DNA from: Tannerella sp.
GTDB lineage: Bacteria; Bacteroidota; Bacteroidia; Bacteroidales; Tannerellaceae
Direction: 5' to 3'
DNA: 7,121 nucleotides
NCBI GenBank assembly: GCA_031289445.1
Contig: JAITPL010000068.1
Coordinates: forward strand, 1-7,121
The notes beneath the pieces are model-generated. The model was not told the DNA's origin, searched no databases, and saw nothing but the letters and a program-made list of their open reading frames with translations. Positions within the stretch are counted from its first letter, which is position 1. Each line of letters begins with the position of its first letter. The position numbers and the translations under genes were made by a program. Below are positions 1 through 5,200 of this stretch, piece by piece.

Positions 1-200
1 AAAAGATACTCGGCAAGCAATATCAGTTCGATATCGCCACCGGCAAGCACATCCTTAAAGATCGCCCGCGCTTCCGCAATGCCTTTCTCGAAAGAAAGGC
101 GACCCTCATGTTCCCTGCCATCGGTCTCCAGAGCCTTGCGGCCCCTGGCTATTTTTGCAACTGCGTCAGCGATATCATTTCTCAAGCCATTCTTTTCCAT
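1..200 (-). CDS. Unknown protein, N-terminal part (runs off left edge)
   Basis: I translated this frame by hand from the reverse complement. It starts at the ATG whose complement is 198-200 (MEKNGLRND...) and stays open for 66 codons to the window edge, so the C-terminus is missing. The visible part is hydrophilic and probably helical, with many Arg, Lys, Glu and Ala (for example KIARGRKAL, FEKGIAEARAIFKDVL). It has no signal peptide or membrane segment, so a cytoplasmic protein is likely. Its start lies inside the 3' end of the 80-residue gene (26 nt overlap, different frame), which suggests co-transcription and translational coupling. I do not recognise the family. The two-gene overlapping layout would suit a small interacting pair, but nothing seen proves a toxin-antitoxin role. 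A truncated copy of its first codons occurs at 444-527. Confidence 0.6.
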   Translation of the reverse strand, partial: MEKNGLRNDIADAVAKIARGRKALETDGREHEGRLSFEKGIAEARAIFKDVLAGGDIELILLAEYL

Positions 201-417
201 AAGCTGCCTCCACGTCCGTCATATTCCGCCCCATTGCGAGCAGATAATCCAATCCCATCTTCTCTTTGAACACCCTCGCCATCCCTGGGGGCATCGGTAT
301 TTTCTCCCTTTGCAGGGCCTTGGCTTCTTCAATCTTGCCTTCCTTCTTAAGGGCGATTGCCTGCATGATAATGGGCAGGTCTCTGTTAACGAGCCGTTCC
401 TGTTCTTCTCTTGTCAT
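175..417 (-). CDS. Small unknown protein, 80 aa (inner tandem copy)
   Basis: A short hydrophilic, charged protein (begins MTREEQERLVNRDLP, ends YGKEWLEK) with no signal peptide or membrane segment, probably cytoplasmic and mostly helical. It has a central Pro-rich turn (IPMPPGMARV, residues 40-49). The gene is supported by a near-identical second copy with the same start, length and stop, and by a Bacteroidota-type promoter about 37 nt upstream of the ATG. Its last 26 nt overlap the start of the next minus-strand gene, suggesting an operon. Against the other copy I count eight amino-acid differences: K24, K28, I29, K33, G45, G63, R64 and D68 here versus E, E, Y, D, W, K, W and E there. I cannot assign a function. 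The frame could conceivably be a non-functional relic, but conservation of both start and stop after duplication argues for a real gene. Confidence 0.7.
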   Translation of the reverse strand: MTREEQERLVNRDLPIIMQAIALKKEGKIEEAKALQREKIPMPPGMARVFKEKMGLDYLLAMGRNMTDVEAAYGKEWLEK

Positions 418-443
418 AATATTCTTCGTTGTTTATTTTGTTA

Positions 444-527
444 TTAATCCGTGCAAAAGTACATAAAATATTGAGATTTACAATAGCGAGGAATGAAAAT
501 ATCATTTCTCAAGCCATTCTTTTCCAT
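444..527 (-). pseudogene. Truncated copy of the left-edge gene at the duplication junction
   Basis: Downstream of the outer 80-residue gene the sequence repeats the first nine codons of the left-edge gene exactly (MEKNGLRND). It then switches at the duplication junction (about 498/499) into sequence upstream of the inner copy, reads 18 unrelated codons (from IFIPRY on) through the inner promoter, and stops with TAA at 444-446. The result is a 27-residue chimeric frame. It overlaps the outer gene by 26 nt, just as the intact pair does. It is best read as a by-product of the tandem duplication, although it could still be translated. Confidence 0.6.
454..483 (-). promoter_or_regulatory. Bacteroidota-type promoter of the inner 80-aa gene
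   Basis: On the minus strand a -7 box TACTTTTG (454-461) matches the Bacteroidota consensus TAnnTTTG. A TTG -33 core (481-483) lies 19 nt upstream of it. The predicted transcript start is about 30 nt before the ATG at 417. The outer copy has the same arrangement, so the element is conserved between the duplicates. Called by consensus only. Confidence 0.6.
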
Positions 528-744
528 AAGCTGCCTCCACTTCCGTCATATTCCACTTCATTGCGAGCAGATAATCCAATCCCATCTTCTCTTTGAACAC
601 CCTTGCCATCCATGGGGGCATCGGTATTTTCTCCCTCTGAAGGGCGTCGGCTTCCTCGTACTCGCCTTCCTTCTCAAGGGCGATTGCCTGCATGATAATG
701 GGCAGGTCTCTGTTAACGAGCCGCTCCTGTTCTTCTCTTGTCAT
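502..744 (-). CDS. Small unknown protein, 80 aa (outer tandem copy)
   Basis: A paralogue of the gene at 175-417: same length, same termini, about 93% identical in DNA over the coding region by my count. Differences cluster: residues 24-33 carry three Lys-to-acidic changes plus I29Y, and residues 63-68 carry G63K, R64W and D68E. G45W lies in the Pro-rich turn. I count about 12 nonsynonymous and 5 synonymous base changes, so the protein is not strongly constrained at these patches. It has its own promoter (781-811). Downstream it overlaps only a truncated start of the partner gene, so this copy has lost its partner unless it acts with the intact one further along the same transcript. Function unknown; the protein has no export signal and is probably cytoplasmic. 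Confidence 0.7.
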   Translation of the reverse strand: MTREEQERLVNRDLPIIMQAIALEKEGEYEEADALQREKIPMPPWMARVFKEKMGLDYLLAMKWNMTEVEAAYGKEWLEK

Positions 745-780
745 AATATTCTTCTTTATTTATTTTGTTATTAACCGGTG

Positions 781-811
781 CAAAATTACATGAAATTTTA
801 GAAAATTCCAA
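781..811 (-). promoter_or_regulatory. Bacteroidota-type promoter of the outer 80-aa gene
   Basis: On the minus strand a -7 box TAATTTTG (781-788) fits TAnnTTTG, with a TTG -33 core at 809-811, 20 nt upstream. The start codon at 744 is 37 nt beyond the box. It corresponds to the promoter of the inner copy and shares the GCAC sequence just downstream of the box. Called by consensus. Confidence 0.6.
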
Positions 812-1128
812 GCGCGAGGGATGAAAAAAGTTTTTTTTACAAAGGAAAGATATATAAAAATATTGAGATAATGGTAGGGGCGACCCTTGCGGTCGCCCAA
901 ACATTATCAGGGCGACCGCAATCACGGGCGTATGCAATACGCCCCTGTTCGTAGAAGATGTCGGACGATCCTGCCTTTCAGGCATCTCATCTCACTTGAC
1001 CCAAAGGGATAAGCAGTTTTCTACCTTCTACCTTTTTATCATTCGTTATTGGGTTTTGGTTTTTCGTTTTAGAGGGCGGAATGGGATTTTTGGCAGTCTG
1101 ATCGGTGCGCTATATGCAGAAAAATTCA
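812..1128. other. Intergenic region between divergent transcripts
   Basis: About 415 bases (745-1159) separate the minus-strand small gene from the plus-strand efflux operon. Besides the promoters, this part holds the mosaic hairpin repeat at 876-946 and a small perfect hairpin (TGCCT-ttc-AGGCA, 972-984). It also contains a two-copy TTCTACC heptamer (1019-1032) and otherwise A/T-rich sequence. A 90-codon minus-strand frame (713-985) crosses the hairpins and the promoter and has no protein-like character. I see no regulator gene, tRNA or other structured RNA gene. Confidence 0.6.
876..946. repeat. Mosaic palindromic intergenic repeat (REP/MITE-like)
   Basis: A 71-base GC-rich island in A/T-rich surroundings. 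It contains a perfect hairpin at 878-898 (stem GGGCGACC/GGTCGCCC, 5-nt loop) and another at 926-944 (stem GGGCGTAT/ATACGCCC, 3-nt loop). A third arm, GGGCGACCGCAA (910-921), is the exact reverse complement of 887-898. The outer ends are inverted too: AGGGGCG at 876-882 and CGCCCCT at 940-946. This nested build is typical of dispersed non-coding palindromic repeats. I recall similar GGGCGACC/GGGCGTAT motifs as recurrent intergenic elements, but cannot confirm copy number from one window. There is no U-tract, so a simple terminator is less likely. Confidence 0.7.
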
Positions 1129-1136
1129 TATATTTG
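1111..1136 (+). promoter_or_regulatory. Probable promoter of the efflux operon, with inverted repeat
   Basis: TATATTTG (1129-1136) matches the Bacteroidota -7 box TAnnTTTG and is followed by GCAG, placing the transcript start near 1140-1143. No good TTTG is found at the expected -33 position. A 6-bp inverted repeat (TATATG 1111-1116, CATATA 1127-1132, 10-nt spacer) overlaps the -7 box and could be an operator, but such AT-rich repeats also arise by chance. The leader would be about 18 nt, which supports the ATG at 1160 as start. Confidence 0.5.
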
Positions 1137-1159
1137 CAGTGAAAATATTGAAGAATAAT

Positions 1160-2266
1160 ATGAAGAAGATTTACTTATTGGGGGCGACGCTGATGTCGCT
1201 CATCGTGATTTCATGCGGGAAGCAGCAGACCGGCAGCAACCAGGTCGGCCAACCGCAATCGTATCCTACAGCGACGGTCGCCACAGGAGCGGCCGAACTG
1301 ATAACCTACTATCCGGCAACACTGCGCGGTAAGGAAGATATCGAGATACGTCCGCGCATCGACGGATTCATCGAGAATATACTTATCGACGAAGGCTCGG
1401 TGGTACGACAGGGACAGGTTTTGTTCAAGATAAACTCGCCACAGGCCGAGCAAGCGGTAACGACGGCGCAGGCAGCTGTTACCGTTGCCGATGCTCAACT
1501 TGCAACGGCCGAATTGAACGTCAGCCGCATGAAACCATTAGCCGACAAAGGCATTATCAGCAGCGTGCAGTTGGATGCTTATATCAATGCGCATAATGCC
1601 GCGAAGGCCTCAAGAGAGCAGGCTCTGGCGCAACTGAAAAACGCCAGGGCGACGCTGTCGTGGACCTCGGTAACAAGTCCTGTTAACGGACATGTCGGCG
1701 CAGTAACATACCGTAAGGGCAGTTTGGTGAATAGTCAGAACGTGCTGACTACCGTCGCCAACACCTCAACCGTCTTTGCTTATTTCTCGCTGAACGAGAA
1801 GGAGTTGGTCGAGTTTCTGGGGCGCTTTGAAGGCGTCACGCAGGCGGAAAAACTGAAGAAGGCTCCCGAAGTAACCCTTACCCTTGCCGATGGCTCTGTC
1901 TATCCATCGAAAGGACGCATCGAAACAATTGCCGGAGTGGTCAATATCACTACCGGAAGCGCCGGTTTGCGAGCCGAATTTCCGAATGCAGAAGGACTGC
2001 TTCGCAGCGGTACAAGCGGCAAGATAGCCCTCCCCGCATCCTACAGCGACGTGATAATCATTCCGCAGCGAGCCACTTTCGCGCAGCAGGACAAGACGCT
2101 GGTTTACGTCGTCGAAGAAGGCGTTGCCAATCAGCGCATTATAGATGTAACATCGACCCCCGACGGGCAGACATACATAGTACATTCCGGCTTGCGGGCA
2201 GGTGAACGCATAGTAACAGAGGGCGTTGCGACGCTTGTCAACGGAACAAAAATCGCTAATCAATAA
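1160..2266 (+). CDS. RND efflux periplasmic adaptor, lipoprotein (AcrA/MexA type)
   Basis: Membrane-fusion subunit that links the inner-membrane RND transporter to the outer-membrane channel in the periplasm. The 368 residues have the family order. There is a lipoprotein signal (MKKIYLLGAT..., lipobox VISC, Cys19). The lipoyl domain is split, with its first half at about 61-95 (IRPRIDGFIENIL, DEGSVVRQGQVLF) and its second at about 170-201 (TSPVNGHVG). The two halves flank an alpha-helical hairpin (about 96-168, with LADKGIISSVQLDA). A beta-barrel (about 203-292) and a membrane-proximal domain (about 296-365) follow. Length is normal for the family. A GTG seven codons upstream (1139) is in frame but sits at the predicted transcript start, so the ATG at 1160, which gives a clean signal peptide, is preferred. 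The residues after Cys19 (GKQQ) lack the acidic patch of Bacteroides surface lipoproteins, fitting a periplasm-facing anchor. The transporter gene starts 12 nt downstream, so the two form an operon. Substrate cannot be read from the sequence. Confidence 0.93.
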   Translation: MKKIYLLGATLMSLIVISCGKQQTGSNQVGQPQSYPTATVATGAAELITYYPATLRGKEDIEIRPRIDGFIENILIDEGSVVRQGQVLFKINSPQAEQAVTTAQAAVTVADAQLATAELNVSRMKPLADKGIISSVQLDAYINAHNAAKASREQALAQLKNARATLSWTSVTSPVNGHVGAVTYRKGSLVNSQNVLTTVANTSTVFAYFSLNEKELVEFLGRFEGVTQAEKLKKAPEVTLTLADGSVYPSKGRIETIAGVVNITTGSAGLRAEFPNAEGLLRSGTSGKIALPASYSDVIIIPQRATFAQQDKTLVYVVEEGVANQRIIDVTSTPDGQTYIVHSGLRAGERIVTEGVATLVNGTKIANQ

Positions 2267-2278
2267 ATTGCAAGCACT

Positions 2279-5200
2279 ATGTTAAAGACATTTATAGACA
2301 GGCCTGTACTATCGACGGTTATATCCATTTTGATTGTTGTTTTGGGCATCATCGGGCTGTTCATGCTTCCGGTTGAGCAGTATCCCGACATAGCGCCTCC
2401 AACAGTCAGAGTATCAGCTACATATTCGGGCGCTAATGCCGATGTGGTTATGAACTCGGTCGTCATTCCGCTTGAGGAGCAAATCAATGGCGTCGAGGGT
2501 ATGACCTATATGACGTCGTCGGCTTCAAATACCGGTAGCGCCACCATTTCAATCTTCTTCGAGAAAGGCATCAATCCTGACATTGCGGCTGTAAACGTAC
2601 AGAATCAGGTAGCCCGAGCCACGCCCCGACTGCCGCAGGAAGTTACGCAGGTAGGCGTTACCGTGCGCAAGCAGCAAAGCTCTACTATTCTGATGATTAA
2701 CTTCATGACCGATAATCCGGATTACGACCAGACTTTTCTTCAGAACTACGCTAATATCCACCTTCTTCCGCCTATCAAGCGCGTCAAGGGCGTGGGCGAC
2801 GCCAATGTTTACGGGGCGCGCGACTATTCGATGCGAATATGGCTGAAACCCGACGTGATGGCGGCTTACAGGATTACTACGCAAGAGGTCATTGCCGCGC
2901 TTCAGGAGCAGAATATCGAGGCGGCGCCGGGTGAACTCGGTCAGGAAAGCAAGCAAAGTTTTCAGTACACGCTTAAATATACCGGACGGCTCAAGACTGT
3001 TCCCGAATACGAGAATATCATCGTCCGCTCTGTTGACGGACAGGTGCTGCGCCTGCACGACGTGGCACAGGTCGAACTCGGAGCGCTCAACTATACCGTC
3101 CTCTCGAAAGTCGATGGCAACCAGTCTGTTACGATAGGTATCAATCAAACTGCAGGTTCGAATGCGCAGGAAGTTATCAACAATATCAAAGCCGGATTGA
3201 AAGAGGCCGAAGTCAACTTCCCTCCCGGCCTGAAAATCATCTACGTACAGGATGCCAACGAGTTTCTGGACGCTTCAGTCGAGAAAGTTCTGCATACCTT
3301 GGTAGAGGCTTTTCTGCTCGTGTTTGTTGTAGTGCTCATTTTCCTGCAAAATTTCCGCTCTACACTGATACCTGCAATTGCCGTGCCGGTCGCCATAGTG
3401 GGGACTTTCTTCTTCCTGCAACTGTTCGGTTTCTCGATTAACTTGCTGACTCTCTTTGCCTTAGTGCTTGCTATCGGTATAGTTGTGGATGATGCTATCG
3501 TGGTAGTCGAAGCTGTTCATGCACAGTTGGATGCCGGGATGAAAGACGCCCGCGAGGCTACGATAAAGGCGATGAAAGAAATTGCGCCCGCCATCGTTTC
3601 CATCACGCTTGTGATGGCGGCGGTCTTCGTTCCGGTCAGTTTTATAGGCGGCACTTCGGGAGTTTTCTACAAACAGTTTGGCTTGACGCTCGCCGTCGCC
3701 ATCCTGCTTTCGGCTGTTAACGCACTGACTCTCAGCCCCGCTCTTTGCGCTATTTTTCTGCACGGTAATCACTCGTCGGAGAAAAAGAAGAAAAATATAT
3801 TCAGCCGTTTTGCATCTGTGTTTAATACGTTTTTTGAGGCTGCAACCGCGCAGTATGGCCGCTCTCTGCATTTCCTCGGCAAACGGAATCATCGCTGGAT
3901 TACGGTAACGCTGATTCTCACTATGGCTGTCCTGCTTTTCACCCTGATGAAAATCATTCCTTCGGGCTTCGTGCCCCAGGAAGACAGCGGCGGCGTGATG
4001 GGAATGGTTACGCTTGCGCCGGGCGCTTCACTCGAACGCACTCAGGAAATAGCTCAACAAGTAACCGAAATAGCACAAAACATCGAACATGTCCTGAATG
4101 TAGCCTCACTTGTGGGGGTCAATTTCATGAGCGGACAAGGCAGTTCGTATGCGACGATTCAGATTAAAATGGATCCTTGGAATAGCCGTAAAATCACTAC
4201 CAATCAGGTCGCTGCCATATTGAAAGAAAAAACCGCCGATATCAAGGACGCGACGTTTATCTTTATGGGAACGCCGACCTTGCAGGGTTTCGGATTGAGC
4301 AACGGCGTAGAGTTGCAGATGCAAGACCGTACCGGCGGCGACATCAATCACTTCTTTGACGTAACTAACGACTTCCTTGCATCCATGCGCCAAAGACCGG
4401 AGGTGATGATGGCAATGACTACTTTCAATCCCAATTTCCCGCAAAAACAAATAGAGGCTAATGTCGCTAAAATAAAGGAGGCGGGATTGACGCTGGGGCA
4501 AGTGATGAGTACACTGCAGGCTTTCGTCGGCAGTATGTATGTGTCCGACTTCAATCTCTACGGCAAGCAATACCGCGTGATGGTGCAGGCCTTGCCCGAA
4601 TATCGCGAGCGGCTTGACAACCTCGACGGTTTCTTCGTTCGGACTGCTTCGGGCGAGATGGCGCCGGTAACTGAATTTCTTACTATTCAAGATGTTACAG
4701 CGCCTCAAACATTGAGCCGCTTCAATATGTATTCGTCGATGAGCATTACCATCATGCCCAATTATATTGGAGGATATGCTAATGGCGACGTACTTCGCGC
4801 TATTGATGAGGTCGCCGCGGAGATACTGCCCGATAATTTCACTTACGATTATTCGGGCATGACGCGCGAAGAAGTCAAGAGCGGCGGACAGACTTATATG
4901 ATTCTGGCTCTCTGTCTGATATTTGTTTACCTCTTGCTGGCGGCTCTGTATGAGAGTTATATCCTGCCTCTGGCGGTTATTTTCTCGCTACCGGTCGGCT
5001 TGGCAGGTGTATATATCTTTATATTCGTCGGAATGTCGTTTGGAACAGGTATTGTAAACAATATCTACGTCCAGATTTCGCTGATAATGCTGATTGGAAT
5101 GTTGGCCAAAAATGCCATTTTGATTGTCGAATACGCCATTCAGCGACGGCGACAGGGATTGAGCATTGTCGAGGCCGCAGTAAACGGCGCCGTTGCCCGA

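Larger units (their letters stand above)
172..826. repeat. Tandem direct duplication, two units of about 327 bp
   Basis: Unit 1 spans about 172-498 and unit 2 about 499-826. Each holds a promoter, the complete 80-residue gene and the first nine codons of the partner gene. The units align at a constant offset of 327 nt from the coding region to the -7 box, then 328 nt after a single-base indel between the promoter boxes. The non-coding upstream part has diverged more than the coding part. The junction lies in an A/T-rich stretch (gaatgaaaat|atcattt). The duplication is not recent, since I count about 17 substitutions in the 243 nt gene. Confidence 0.85.

Noticed and set aside
79..447. Plus-strand 122-codon frame and its duplicate at 493-774
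   Set aside because: Both are antisense to the two 80-aa genes. They recur only because the DNA is duplicated, and the minus-strand genes have promoters and a coupled partner.
876..946. CRISPR array or rho-independent terminator
   Set aside because: There are no evenly spaced identical direct repeats with unique spacers, and no U-tract follows either hairpin.
713..985. Minus-strand 90-codon frame
   Set aside because: It runs through the palindromic repeat and the small-gene promoter, and its translation has no protein-like pattern.
1139..1159. GTG start seven codons upstream for the adaptor
   Set aside because: It sits at the predicted transcript start, directly behind the -7 box, and would put charged residues ahead of an already complete lipoprotein signal peptide.
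2549..3148. Minus-strand frames of about 200 codons inside the transporter (also 4106-4708)
   Set aside because: Shadows of a strongly conserved RND coding region, with no family features or promoter of their own.
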